DNA of 64,000 bases from Dyadobacter fermentans DSM 18053 (GTDB lineage Bacteria > Bacteroidota > Bacteroidia > Cytophagales > Spirosomataceae): positions 5,372,501-5,436,500 of the forward strand of contig NC_013037.1 of the NCBI RefSeq assembly GCF_000023125.1, written 5' to 3'. A program made the position numbers and the translations under genes. The notes under the pieces are model-generated. The model had not been told where the DNA came from. It ran no database searches and saw only the letters and a program-made list of their open reading frames with translations. Positions 36,257 to 45,153 of the stretch are shown one piece after another (the first letter of the stretch is position 1; each line of letters starts with the position of its first letter).

Positions 36257-36827
36257 AATAGCTCTTTAATTGAGTGAATTTATGATCTTCAAGAATGTTC
36301 ATGCCACCGTCCACTGTCTTCTGTGCGAGTAAGTGGCGCTTGCCCCAAGAGTTATCGAAGATGAACGCGCCGTCCACAATCGGTAGGTAAATATCGAACA
36401 AATTTCTGATTCCTTTAAAATACCTTCGTTCGATTACTTGGGGTTCAATGTTATGGCCGCCTTCCGACACTCTGATTCTGACACGTTCCTTGGCTAACTC
36501 GACATTTTCCAGCCAGAAAAAGATTAATGTCGCGGTGTATCCTTGCCGCTTTGCTTCTTCGATCTTGGATTTGTAGCTCCTGGTCGCCAGCGTTGTTTCA
36601 AACGCAAAGCTTTCGTCACTTTTCAGCAGGTCGTTAATGCGGTTCAGCATAATACGCCCGGCTTCGAAGGCTACTTTTTCGGGTTGAAAGGGAGATATAC
36701 CTTTGGCGATTTCATCCGCATTGACGAACTCTTTACATTCAATAATTTCGGGCAAAATGGTGAAGGAGGCGGTGGTTTTACCTGCTCCATTGCATCCGGC
36801 TATGATGTAAAGGTTCTTGTTTGGCAT
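36243..36827 (-). CDS. Zeta toxin family protein (UDP-sugar kinase-like P-loop)
   Basis: A 194-residue P-loop kinase of the zeta toxin family. Walker A GCNGAGKT is at residues 11-18, followed by ADEIAKGISPFQPEKVAFEAGR, the FAFETTLATRSY motif and the FFWLENVELAKERVRIRV substrate region. Known zeta toxins phosphorylate UDP-N-acetylglucosamine and poison wall synthesis. Proteins with this exact motif set in Bacteroidota are annotated as zeta toxins but are largely untested. The ATG at 36827 was chosen because it places the P-loop at the usual distance. The ATG at 36866 would add 13 residues. Confidence 0.85.
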   Translation of the reverse strand: MPNKNLYIIAGCNGAGKTTASFTILPEIIECKEFVNADEIAKGISPFQPEKVAFEAGRIMLNRINDLLKSDESFAFETTLATRSYKSKIEEAKRQGYTATLIFFWLENVELAKERVRIRVSEGGHNIEPQVIERRYFKGIRNLFDIYLPIVDGAFIFDNSWGKRHLLAQKTVDGGMNILEDHKFTQLKSYYDHG

Positions 36828-36925
36828 AAGCGTGTCGCGTCCATCAGTGGCGTCGTAAATAATCACTTTTCACGAAAACAGTCAATAAATAATTACTTTT
36901 CACAAGAAATAAGTGTTTTTCACAA

Positions 36926-37495
36926 ATGAACCAGCCGATCCGCTACATCATTGCCATCCGCCCGCCCGCAGCCATTATCGCCGAGGTGAAAGAAATGAAG
37001 CTGGCTTTGAAGAAGGCCGTTGGCGGATTTTACAATAGCGTCAACTCAGAAGCGCATATCACACTTTTTGAGTTTTATGCTTATGATGAGCACTATCCGG
37101 CATTGCTTAACGAGTTAGCGAGGGTGGTAGGAATGCTAGCTTCTTTTGATCTGGAATTTCAAGGCTTTAATCACTTTGCTACCACTGGCGCATTTTACAT
37201 TCAACTCACCAGCGAATCGTCAAAATCAGTTACCGAGCGGTGCATTCAATTCCGGCAAACATTAAGTCCCGAAATTCTAAATATCCACACCGAAGGCTGG
37301 ACCGACATGTTCGCAACGCCGCATATGACCATCGGCCGGCGGCTGCGAGCGGATTGGATCGAAACAGCCTATTCACTGTTCGATCGGTTCGATGCAAAGT
37401 TCTGGTGCGATTCCCTCGCTGTGCGAAAGTTCAATGACGATCGAAAGCAGTTCGACGTCATTGCGGAGCTGCCGATGGCTGCGATGAGCTCATAA
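36926..37495 (+). CDS. 2H phosphoesterase / 2'-5' RNA ligase-like protein
   Basis: A 189-residue protein with the paired H-x-T motifs of 2H phosphoesterases: HIT at residues 44-46 (SEAHITLFEF) and HMT at 133-135 (TPHMTIGRRL). The size and spacing match the 2'-5' RNA ligase/LigT branch, which acts on 2'-5' or cyclic phosphodiester bonds in RNA or nucleotides. Some relatives cleave cyclic oligonucleotide messengers or act in defence, so its location at the edge of the defence island is notable. It may equally be a housekeeping RNA enzyme. Confidence 0.85.
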   Translation: MNQPIRYIIAIRPPAAIIAEVKEMKLALKKAVGGFYNSVNSEAHITLFEFYAYDEHYPALLNELARVVGMLASFDLEFQGFNHFATTGAFYIQLTSESSKSVTERCIQFRQTLSPEILNIHTEGWTDMFATPHMTIGRRLRADWIETAYSLFDRFDAKFWCDSLAVRKFNDDRKQFDVIAELPMAAMSS

Positions 37496-37501
37496 CATAA
37501 A

Positions 37502-37535
37502 AACGGCGAACAGTTCCAGAACTGCCCGCCGTTTC
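37502..37535. terminator. Bidirectional terminator-like hairpin
   Basis: AAACGGCG (37502-37509) pairs with CGCCGTTT (37528-37535), with an inner CAGTTC/GAACTG stem, between two convergent genes. Confidence 0.65.
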
Positions 37536-37555
37536 CCGTAGTCATAAGACAACAT

Positions 37556-38941
37556 TTATTTCCCGCCCTTCGCCTGCTTCAACGCCGACGTCGTCAGCCA
37601 ATATTTAGCAATCATATTCGGCACCTCCCATTCCGGCAACTTCCCGGCTTTGAGATACCCCATATAAGCATTAGCCACCTGCGCGAAGTGCGATTCGTGG
37701 CCGGTATCGTATTTGGCATCGATCACGACTTCCCAACCCGCAGCAGTCTTTTTCAGATCCACTCCGGGATACTTATCCTGCACGGATTTAAATGCAGCCG
37801 CCACCGCATCTTCGTATGCTTTCGATTTATCCGTAGTTTCAATATAAAGCACAGGCTTGTACTTCTGCTCCTTGCCCTGGCGGACGATCAGGTTGGCTTT
37901 CGAGCCTTTCATGATCGAGTAATGCGTGTCGCCGGTGCCTTCGGGGGCCTGGAAGTTCCAGATCACGGATACTTTCGCGTGCACGCCTTTGAGGGTGTAG
38001 TTCAGTTCGCCGTTGGAATACACATTCAGCAAAGTGTCCTTAATGTCCTTTTTGAGGAAGTCAGGGTAGGTTTCGCTTTTGGTGACGAGCTTGAACTGCG
38101 AGGGCGTGAGTTGGGTCGCGGTGCGTTTCGTCGAGAGGAGTTGAATGTCCTTTTGATAATCGAGGGATACATTCGGGAAGCAGCTCCATTGCACGAGGTC
38201 CACGAGGTGGGTCGTCACGTCTACCATGCCTTCGCCTTGCTGGTTTACATCAAAAAACCAGGTAGGACGTACCAGCGGCTCGCCGGAAATGTATTTGAAG
38301 AAGTGGTGAACACTTTCTTTCGATACGGCCGGGTTTTCAGGCGTACCTTTTTGCAGTTCGCCGAAGATCTCGGGCAGCAATGCGAGTTCGCGTTGCAGGG
38401 TGTTGGTGATCTCGTAACGCTCGGTCATGATGTCGTACAGGAGCACCTTGTTTTTGTCGGCGCTGGCGAATGCTTCTTTCAGCTTGTCGAAGCCCGCCGC
38501 GTCGATCGCCATCGGTTTGTCGGCGAGGACGTTCAGGCCTGCGTCGACGGATCTTTTGATGAAATCGGTCTTTTTCTGGTTGTTGCCGGCCAGTACCACC
38601 ACATTGCCTTTTTTCTCCGAAATCATTTTTTCAAAGAAATCGGAGCCGGTGTAAACCTCCTCCTTCCAATGCGTCGGCGCTTCGGGGCGGGTGTTGTATT
38701 TCTCCACCTTGTCGAGGTAAGCCTTCACATCCGGGCCTTCGGACGCGTACACGTGCACGACCGAATCCACATCGTCATACATCGATTTCTGAACCAGCGC
38801 CGCATGGAAGTGGCCGGGTTCCACCACGATCAGGCTCAGCGGTTTCTTCTCCTCATTCTTGGCCTCCTCTTTCTTCGAATTACATCCCTGATTGAATACC
38901 ATTGCGCTCAATAAAGCGATTGTCAAGAGTTCTTTTCTCAT
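37556..38941 (-). CDS. Gfo/Idh/MocA-family oxidoreductase, lipoprotein form
   Basis: A 461-residue putative periplasmic dehydrogenase. The ATG at 38941 gives a lipoprotein signal with Cys20 (VFNQGC) and a charged linker. The N-terminal Rossmann-like region is unusual for the family (LIVVEPGHFHAALVQKSMYD in place of GxGxxG). DKPMAIDAAGFDKLKEAF corresponds to the EKP motif. It is the last gene of the nine-gene operon, 46 nt after nagB. Substrate is unknown, probably a sugar or amino-sugar derivative. A far upstream in-frame ATG at 39166 lies within nagB and was rejected. Confidence 0.85.
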   Translation of the reverse strand: MRKELLTIALLSAMVFNQGCNSKKEEAKNEEKKPLSLIVVEPGHFHAALVQKSMYDDVDSVVHVYASEGPDVKAYLDKVEKYNTRPEAPTHWKEEVYTGSDFFEKMISEKKGNVVVLAGNNQKKTDFIKRSVDAGLNVLADKPMAIDAAGFDKLKEAFASADKNKVLLYDIMTERYEITNTLQRELALLPEIFGELQKGTPENPAVSKESVHHFFKYISGEPLVRPTWFFDVNQQGEGMVDVTTHLVDLVQWSCFPNVSLDYQKDIQLLSTKRTATQLTPSQFKLVTKSETYPDFLKKDIKDTLLNVYSNGELNYTLKGVHAKVSVIWNFQAPEGTGDTHYSIMKGSKANLIVRQGKEQKYKPVLYIETTDKSKAYEDAVAAAFKSVQDKYPGVDLKKTAAGWEVVIDAKYDTGHESHFAQVANAYMGYLKAGKLPEWEVPNMIAKYWLTTSALKQAKGGK

Positions 38942-38987
38942 TTGAATGGGTTGAGGTAATACATTGCAAGATAGCTCCGGTGCGGAA

Positions 38988-39764
38988 CTATGCCTGCGAG
39001 TATGACGAAATTTCTTTGAGCTTCCCTGAACTCGCCTGGTCAATGAACAAGATCGCGTGCGGATGCTTGCGGAGGATGGTCGACGGGTAGGCTTCCTCGA
39101 TGTCCTCGGCCACGGTGTGGTAAATGGCCTGCGCCTTTTTCTCGCCGGGCACGATGCAGAAGGCATATTTGGCCTTCATGAGCGTCGGAATGGTGAGGGT
39201 CAATGCGGTTTGCGGCACTTCGGCGAAGGTGTCGAAGCATTCGTCGTTTACTTGCTGCTGGCGGCAGGCGTCGTCGAGCTCCACGACTTTCACTTCCAAT
39301 GGATCATCGAAAAACGCCACATGCGGGTCGTTGAATGCCAAATGCCCATTCTCGCCGATCCCGAGGCACACAATGTCGATAGGGTTTTCGCGGAGCAGTT
39401 TCGCATACCGGTCGCATTCCTGCTGCGGATCGGTAGCGTTACCGTCGAGATACGAAACCGAGCGCACGGGCACGTGGTCGAACAACCGTACTTTCAGGAA
39501 ATACCCGAAGTTCTGCGGCGCATCGGCGGCGATGCCGATGTATTCGTCCATGTGAAACGCATTGATTTTCTCCCATTGAATGACCGGCTCGTCCTTCAAC
39601 GTCGCCAGAAACTCGTTCTGCGAAGGCGCCGAGGCGAAGATGATGTTTACAAACTCTTGGGTATCCTGAATCTCCCGGATCTTGTCCGCCACGGCCTTGG
39701 CCGCAGCTTCGCCCATTTGCTGGCGGGTTTCGGAGATATTGATTTCCAGTTGGTCGACTTTCAT
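38988..39764 (-). CDS. nagB: Glucosamine-6-phosphate deaminase
   Basis: A 258-residue NagB that converts glucosamine 6-phosphate to fructose 6-phosphate and ammonia. Motifs present are NAFHMDEYIGI (Asp73/Glu74), GIGENGHLAFNDP (His141) and the C-terminal ILRKHPHAILFID. Length is normal for the family. It lies 14 nt after nagA, so the two form the core of an amino-sugar catabolic operon. Confidence 0.94.
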   Translation of the reverse strand: MKVDQLEINISETRQQMGEAAAKAVADKIREIQDTQEFVNIIFASAPSQNEFLATLKDEPVIQWEKINAFHMDEYIGIAADAPQNFGYFLKVRLFDHVPVRSVSYLDGNATDPQQECDRYAKLLRENPIDIVCLGIGENGHLAFNDPHVAFFDDPLEVKVVELDDACRQQQVNDECFDTFAEVPQTALTLTIPTLMKAKYAFCIVPGEKKAQAIYHTVAEDIEEAYPSTILRKHPHAILFIDQASSGKLKEISSYSQA

Positions 39765-39778
39765 TTTTTTGTGGTAGG

Positions 39779-40969
39779 TTAAATTTGGGGTATAGCGTTA
39801 TGGAAAATGGTTTTTCCCTTGATAATCGTCCTTTTAATGCGGACGTCGGCGTCGAAGATCACGATATCGGCGTCTTTGCCCGCTACTAATGTGCCCTTGC
39901 GGTCGTGTACGCCCATAATGCGGGCGGGCGTTGCGCTGGCCATGCGCACGGCGTCGAGCAGCGACACGTCGGCCATGTGCACCATCGTGCGCACTAGGCG
40001 GTCAGCCGTGGAGACGCTTCCGGCAAACGAGGTACGGTCGGGCAGCTTCGCCACACCATCCTCGACGATCACTTTCAACCCGTTTTTCAGCGAGCCAAGC
40101 ATACTTTCTCCTTCCGGCATTCCGGCGGCGCGCATGGCGTCGGTAATCAATGCAATGCGGTCGGGACCTTTGATTTTAACAATGAGTTTCAACAGCGGCG
40201 CAGGCAAATGCACGCCATCGGCGATGATCTCCACATCCATATCGAGCAAAAACGCGCTTTCGATCGTGCCCGCGTACCGGAACGCATTTCTGCGCGTCAC
40301 GCCCGACATGGCCGAGTACAGGTGCGTCGCGAGCGTGTAGCCGTTCTCGAACGCTTCCAGCACATCCTCGTAAATAGCATCCGTATGGGCCACGGCGGCC
40401 AGAATGCCTTTTTGTTTTAATCTTTTCCCAAATTCAATAGCCCCCGGCAGCTCCGGCGCGGCGCTCCATCGGGTGATCGAATTGGAGTAGGCCAACACTT
40501 CCTCATACTCTGCGGGATCGGGATTTCGGATGTAGCGTGGGTCCTGCGCCCCCCGCTGGCTCAATGCGAAATAGGGGCCTTCCAAATGCATTCCGAGAAA
40601 CTGCGCGCCATTCGCATTGGCTGCATTGGCCTTTTCGTAGCAATCCAGCGTTTCGAGCAGGTCCTCTTTTTCGGCGGTCAACGTGGTCGGTACCATGGCC
40701 GTGGTGCCGTATTGGGCATGCGTTTCGGCAATTTTCAAAAATGCCTCCGCGCTGCCATCCATGAAATCATGCCCGCCGCCACCGTGGATGTGCAGGTCGA
40801 TGAAGCCGGGGGCTACGTAATGGCCTTCGGCATCGATGACTTCCGCATCAGGAAAATCCACATCCCGCGTTTCAATACCGATAATGACGCCGTCCTCCAC
40901 CAAGACGGTACCGTTGCGGATGTAGCGGTAGGGGGAGATTAGCGTGCCGTTGGTGATTTTTAGTTTCAT
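39779..40969 (-). CDS. nagA: N-acetylglucosamine-6-phosphate deacetylase
   Basis: A 396-residue amidohydrolase that deacetylates GlcNAc-6-phosphate. The metal-binding HxH lies at residues 60/62 (FIDLHIHGGGGHDFMDG). MHLEGPYF carries the Glu ligand, AVAHTDAIYEDVLEAFENG and THLYSAM hold further His, and LITDAMRAAGMPEG contains the catalytic Asp. It sits between the transporter and nagB in the nine-gene operon. The spacer to the transporter gene contains an unusual octamer inverted repeat. Confidence 0.94.
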   Translation of the reverse strand: MKLKITNGTLISPYRYIRNGTVLVEDGVIIGIETRDVDFPDAEVIDAEGHYVAPGFIDLHIHGGGGHDFMDGSAEAFLKIAETHAQYGTTAMVPTTLTAEKEDLLETLDCYEKANAANANGAQFLGMHLEGPYFALSQRGAQDPRYIRNPDPAEYEEVLAYSNSITRWSAAPELPGAIEFGKRLKQKGILAAVAHTDAIYEDVLEAFENGYTLATHLYSAMSGVTRRNAFRYAGTIESAFLLDMDVEIIADGVHLPAPLLKLIVKIKGPDRIALITDAMRAAGMPEGESMLGSLKNGLKVIVEDGVAKLPDRTSFAGSVSTADRLVRTMVHMADVSLLDAVRMASATPARIMGVHDRKGTLVAGKDADIVIFDADVRIKRTIIKGKTIFHNAIPQI

Positions 40970-40981
40970 CGTTCTAGTTTT

Positions 40982-41085
40982 GAATGAGTGAATGAGTCAA
41001 TGAGTGAATGAGTGAATGCGGAAATTCAAAAAATATTCACTCATTCACTCATTCACTCATTCACTCATTCGCTAATTCACTCATT
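40982..41085. repeat. Opposed octamer tandem repeats forming a long hairpin
   Basis: Left arm 40982-41018: GAATGAGT in about four and a half tandem copies. Right arm 41036-41085: the complement ACTCATTC in four perfect copies plus two variants. The arms are inverted relative to each other with a ~17-nt loop, so the mRNA between the transporter gene and nagA can fold into a stem of at least 32 bp with one mismatch. Confidence 0.9.
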
Positions 41086-42406
41086 AAATTCCCCATTTGC
41101 GCAACTTGTGCCCCTTCACCGCGTAAAAAACCAGATACAAATAGCAAGGCAGCAACACCCAATAAGCCTCCCTTACATTCACCACATCCGCGAAATGCCC
41201 GTAGAAAAGCGGCATAATGGCATTTCCGCAAAGCCCCATGATCATCACCGAAGCACCCAACTTGGTGAAGCGCCCCAAATCATCCAACGCCAGCGGCCAG
41301 ATGCCTGCCCAAACAAGCGAGTTGGCGAGGCCGAGCAGGACGACGAACCAGATAGAAATGTCGGTCGTATGCCCCAGGAAGGTCACTTGTCCGTGGGTGA
41401 AGATGATAAGCAGTGTAAAAATGGTCCCCAGCAATGTGCAGATCCGCAGCGCGTTCACCTGGCTGATGAATTTTGGAATGACGGTAATTCCGATGAGATA
41501 CCCGCAAATGGTGCAGAACAGCGTGTAGGAAGGGAAGACTTTCGCTTCGAGCAAATCAATGCCCATGGAATTGGCATAACCGATAATGGTATCGATCGCG
41601 ATCACCTGCGTGCCTACGTGCAGGAAGATCGCCAGCGCGCCGAGGATGAGGTGCGGGAAATCGAAAATGCTTTTCTTACCTGCATTGGCAGAAGCTATTT
41701 CCTGGCTTTCGTGCTCGGTGTCGATTTCGGGTAATGGGGATTTGAAAACCAGGTAACCCAATGCGAACAGGAATGTGCCGAGGGCAATGTAAGGATTAAT
41801 CACCCGGCGGATCAACTCGTCCAGTGCGGCGCTGCGTTCGGCATCGCTCATGGTGCCGAGCTGGGCGAAAAGGTCGGTATCGGTGGGTTTCAGGATGACG
41901 GCAGCGAAGACGATCGGCGAGAGGATACCGGCGGCTTTGTTGCAAATGCCCATCATGCTGATCCGCTGCGCCGCGCGTTCCTTGGCGCCTAGGATGGTAA
42001 TGTAAGGGTTAGCGGCCGTTTGGAGGATAGCAAGGCCGATCCCGATCGTGAAAAGGCCCATCAGGAATATCTCGTAAGTCCGCGACATCGCAGCCGGCAC
42101 GAATATGAATGCCCCCAATGCCATCGCCCAGAAGCCGATCATCATGCCCTTTTTGAAACCCACGGCCTTCAACAAATAGGACGAAGGCACCGACATCACG
42201 AAGTAGGCAATGTAAAAGGCAAATGCGACGAGGTAAGCCTGAAAGCTCGTCAGTTCACAGGCGATTTTGAAATAGGGGATCAATATGGAATTGACCCACG
42301 ACACAAAACCGAAAATAAAGAACATCAGGCCGATCAGGAAGATCGAAATTGTCGTCTCCCGCTTCGTTAGGTTTTCTACTTTAATGGCAATCGCTTCGCT
42401 TTTCAT
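41084..42406 (-). CDS. FucP/NagP-type sugar:proton symporter (MFS)
   Basis: A 440-residue MFS transporter of the FHS/FucP family with 12 membrane helices. Family features are the first helix ending in FIFGFVSWVNSILIPYFKI, the pattern ELTSFQAYLVAFAFYIAYFV, GIGLAILQTAANPYITILG and LANSLVWAGIWPLALDDLGRF. FucP carries fucose, GluP glucose/galactose and NagP GlcNAc. Its position directly before nagA and nagB points to GlcNAc or a related amino sugar (inference). It starts 3 nt after the preceding oxidoreductase stop. Confidence 0.9.
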   Translation of the reverse strand: MKSEAIAIKVENLTKRETTISIFLIGLMFFIFGFVSWVNSILIPYFKIACELTSFQAYLVAFAFYIAYFVMSVPSSYLLKAVGFKKGMMIGFWAMALGAFIFVPAAMSRTYEIFLMGLFTIGIGLAILQTAANPYITILGAKERAAQRISMMGICNKAAGILSPIVFAAVILKPTDTDLFAQLGTMSDAERSAALDELIRRVINPYIALGTFLFALGYLVFKSPLPEIDTEHESQEIASANAGKKSIFDFPHLILGALAIFLHVGTQVIAIDTIIGYANSMGIDLLEAKVFPSYTLFCTICGYLIGITVIPKFISQVNALRICTLLGTIFTLLIIFTHGQVTFLGHTTDISIWFVVLLGLANSLVWAGIWPLALDDLGRFTKLGASVMIMGLCGNAIMPLFYGHFADVVNVREAYWVLLPCYLYLVFYAVKGHKLRKWGI

Positions 42407-42409
42407 AAT

Positions 42410-43783
42410 TTATACCGTCGGCTCCCAGCCTTTTTGATACTCGCGTTTCCAGAATTTCTCGGCGGCTTTGCTGCCTTTGATATGGCCGTTGCTTGGGTCG
42501 ATATTCAGCGTTTCGCCCGAGCGGATCGCGATGTTACCCAGCTGCGCCAGCAGCGTGCTCTGGTGCCCGCCGACGATCTCCGCCGCCACAGGCGTTCCCT
42601 TCTTAATGCCTTCGAAGAAATTTTGAATATGCAATGCGTCGAGCCCTTGCGAAGGGTTCATTTTGTTCAATGGGTCAATCTTGAAGTCGTTTTTGACGTC
42701 CTTGACCAGCTTGTTGTCCAGGTCGAATACTTTATAAGTATTGCCCTCGCCGATCTGAATCGAGCCTTTTTCACCATAGAATACCACGCCTACCGAGCTG
42801 CCTTCGATCGTGCGTCCGTTGCAGCTGCGGCCTTCCCAGGTCATGGCGGTGTTGTTCGCGAATTCGAGGTTGATAACCTGTGTATCAGGTGTTTCCCAGT
42901 CGTCTTTGTAGCGGAAACGGCCGCCTGAGGAGGTGACACGCGTCGGGTAATCCACTTGCAGGCCCCAGCGCATGAGGTCGAGCATGTGGGTGCCGTTGTT
43001 GAGCGCCTCGCCGGTGCCCCAGTTCCAGAACCAGTGCCAGTTGTAATGCACCACATTGTCTTTGTAAGCGCGGCGAGGCGCAGGGCCTTGCCACAGCTCA
43101 TAGTCGAGCCAGGAGGGAACGGCGGTTTCCTTGCCTATGCCAATGGAAGCACGGTTATTGGTATACCAGCCTTTGGCAAAATACGCCCGGCCGATCACGC
43201 CGTCATGCACTTCCTTGATGCCCGCCGCCACATTCGGCCAGGAGCGGCGCTGGTTGCCCATCTGGATCACATTCTTGTATTTTTTTGCCACGGCAATGAG
43301 CAGCTCGCCTTCGTGCGGGTTGTGGCTGCAAGGTTTTTCGAGGTACACATGCTTGCCCGCTTTGGAGGCCAGAATAGCCGCCGGCGCATGCCAGTGATCC
43401 GGCGCAGCCACCACTAAAGCGTCCATGTCCTTATTTTCAAGCGCCTTGCGGAAGTCGGGCGTGTTAGCAGGTTTGGATTTTTGGGTGTCGTTCACGACGC
43501 TGATGCATTTCTCGGCAGCACGCGTATCGACGTCCGAAATGGACACCACTTCGCAGTTAGGCTGCAATGCATAGTTGGTCGCCAATGCCAGCCCGCGGCT
43601 GTTTACGCCCATCATACCGACGCGTACCTTCTCGTTCGCGCCGATGATTTTGGCATAACTTTTCGGACTGAAACCAGGCAATACGCCGCCGAATGTCAGC
43701 AATGCGCTGCCGGCCAGTGATTTTTTAAGGAAGTCACGACGGTCGTTACCGCGGCGGTCGTTATTTGAATTTAGGTTCTCCAT
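42410..43783 (-). CDS. Tat-exported Gfo/Idh/MocA-family oxidoreductase
   Basis: A 457-residue protein with a twin-arginine signal (NDRRDFLKKSLAGSALLTFG). The NAD-binding stretch VRVGMMGVNSRGLALATNY is followed by the EKP motif region (HVYLEKPCSHNPHE), and the C-terminal sandwich domain carries a double Trp/His segment (YNWHWFWNWGTGEALNNG). The last resembles bacterial glycosidase/oxidoreductases of the Gfo family that act on sugars or glycosides. It is a member of the nine-gene operon, 23 nt after the beta-propeller gene. Substrate is unknown. Confidence 0.88.
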   Translation of the reverse strand: MENLNSNNDRRGNDRRDFLKKSLAGSALLTFGGVLPGFSPKSYAKIIGANEKVRVGMMGVNSRGLALATNYALQPNCEVVSISDVDTRAAEKCISVVNDTQKSKPANTPDFRKALENKDMDALVVAAPDHWHAPAAILASKAGKHVYLEKPCSHNPHEGELLIAVAKKYKNVIQMGNQRRSWPNVAAGIKEVHDGVIGRAYFAKGWYTNNRASIGIGKETAVPSWLDYELWQGPAPRRAYKDNVVHYNWHWFWNWGTGEALNNGTHMLDLMRWGLQVDYPTRVTSSGGRFRYKDDWETPDTQVINLEFANNTAMTWEGRSCNGRTIEGSSVGVVFYGEKGSIQIGEGNTYKVFDLDNKLVKDVKNDFKIDPLNKMNPSQGLDALHIQNFFEGIKKGTPVAAEIVGGHQSTLLAQLGNIAIRSGETLNIDPSNGHIKGSKAAEKFWKREYQKGWEPTV

Positions 43784-43806
43784 TGAAGAAAAAGGTTAAT
43801 GTCAGG

Positions 43807-45153
43807 TTATTGAAATGGATTGGGGATTTTGATAAGGTCCTGGATAATCTTGCCCTCCTGCTCGAAACGGGCGAGGGTGTAAACAGCGCCATCGGCACCG
43901 ACGGCGATCGAATTCACGTAGGTCGGTCGTTCGCCGTCTTCGTAAAAGATCGCCCCGTGGTCTTTATATGTATGCGTGGGCAAATGAAATGTAATTAAAT
44001 GCAGATTTTCCAACCCGCGTGCGGCGCCTTTTGCTATCTGATCTTCGCCTTTCACACGTTTGCCGTGCTCATAAATCGGCCCGCCGGTGAGGTAATAGAT
44101 CGTTTCGCCATCCGGACCGAGCTGGAAGCCAAGGTAACCGTAGCTGAACTGATCGAACATCCCGCTCCTGCGCGACGGCTCGGAGGTAATGCGTTCCACA
44201 AGTTCGACTTTTTCCTCTCGGGGGTCGAAACGGAACAGATAACCCGAATTGCCATGCACGCCGTAAGCGACCTGCTCTTGCGGATGCCAGAAGATTTTCC
44301 GCCAGTTGTAGCACATGCTGCCAGGACGTGTCGGGTCGTATTTACCGAAATAGTCGAGGCGCAGGTCTGCGCTTTCTAGTTTACGTAAAAATTGGGTTTC
44401 AGGGTTGTAGGTAAGAATATCACCGTCGGCAACCGAAAAATACACATCGCCCAACTCCGCGTCCACAAACAGCGAGCGGCAAAGCGAACGAAAATCCGAG
44501 CCCGGCGTGCCTGCTTCGCCTTTGTACGAAATGGGGCCGAGGTTTTTCAGCACCTTATTCTCAACATCGTAATGAATAAAATGCCCGTAAGGCCACGTAA
44601 TGCCGTACAAATGCCCGCGGTCGCGATCCATGGTCATGGACACCATGCCTTCGCCGTCCGGGACCAATGCCAGGTCCTCGAATGCCCCGGTTTTAAGGTC
44701 GTAGGAGAGAAAATGCCCGCCGGGATACAATGCATATCCTTCCGGCGCCTGTTCGGGAAGGCGGTCCATGCCGTCGATGAGCTGGTAATAGCCCACGTGG
44801 GTCGAGAAATAGAGCTTGCCATTTCTTTCGTAAAAACGCACGTGGCTCTTGCCTTGCGGAATGGCTTTTAAATGCTTTTCGCCGCAAATGTCGGTGAGGT
44901 CACCGAGATGGGTAATGCTGTCACCGGCCGGATCGTAGACAAACATCTGCCCGCCGATTTCGTGGTTATCCGACGACAGGATGTAATAGATCTTCCCATT
45001 GCTAGCCGCCGAGAGCGCGTTGTACGTATCGTGCGCACGCTCGAAGCCCGAATAGTAATGCTTCGCGGTCAACGTTTTAGGCTCAGCCAGCGGTTCGAAG
45101 TTCATGGAATAATCGATACTGTTCACGAAAAGAGGCAGACTTTGGGTAAACAT
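43807..45153 (-). CDS. Beta-propeller protein of unknown function
   Basis: A 448-residue protein built of repeated four-stranded blades (LSSDNHEIGGQMFVYDPAGD, YGITWPYGHFIHYDVENK, GVHGNSGYLFRFDPREEKVE), giving a probable six- or seven-bladed propeller. No signal peptide is evident, so it may be cytoplasmic or exported by an unrecognised route. The ATG shares one base with the stop of the ceramidase-like gene (TAATG), a tight coupling. An in-frame internal ATG near residue 17 exists. By context it may bind or hydrolyse a product of the operon pathway, but no function can be assigned. Confidence 0.75.
   Translation of the reverse strand: MFTQSLPLFVNSIDYSMNFEPLAEPKTLTAKHYYSGFERAHDTYNALSAASNGKIYYILSSDNHEIGGQMFVYDPAGDSITHLGDLTDICGEKHLKAIPQGKSHVRFYERNGKLYFSTHVGYYQLIDGMDRLPEQAPEGYALYPGGHFLSYDLKTGAFEDLALVPDGEGMVSMTMDRDRGHLYGITWPYGHFIHYDVENKVLKNLGPISYKGEAGTPGSDFRSLCRSLFVDAELGDVYFSVADGDILTYNPETQFLRKLESADLRLDYFGKYDPTRPGSMCYNWRKIFWHPQEQVAYGVHGNSGYLFRFDPREEKVELVERITSEPSRRSGMFDQFSYGYLGFQLGPDGETIYYLTGGPIYEHGKRVKGEDQIAKGAARGLENLHLITFHLPTHTYKDHGAIFYEDGERPTYVNSIAVGADGAVYTLARFEQEGKIIQDLIKIPNPFQ

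Noticed and set aside
37688..38914. 408-codon plus-strand frame opposite the lipoprotein oxidoreductase
   Set aside because: It lies antisense to a recognisable gene, with no family resemblance.
39166..39764. Start of the lipoprotein oxidoreductase at 39166
   Set aside because: That start would lie inside nagB, and the residues before the lipoprotein signal are arginine- and proline-rich shadows of nagB.
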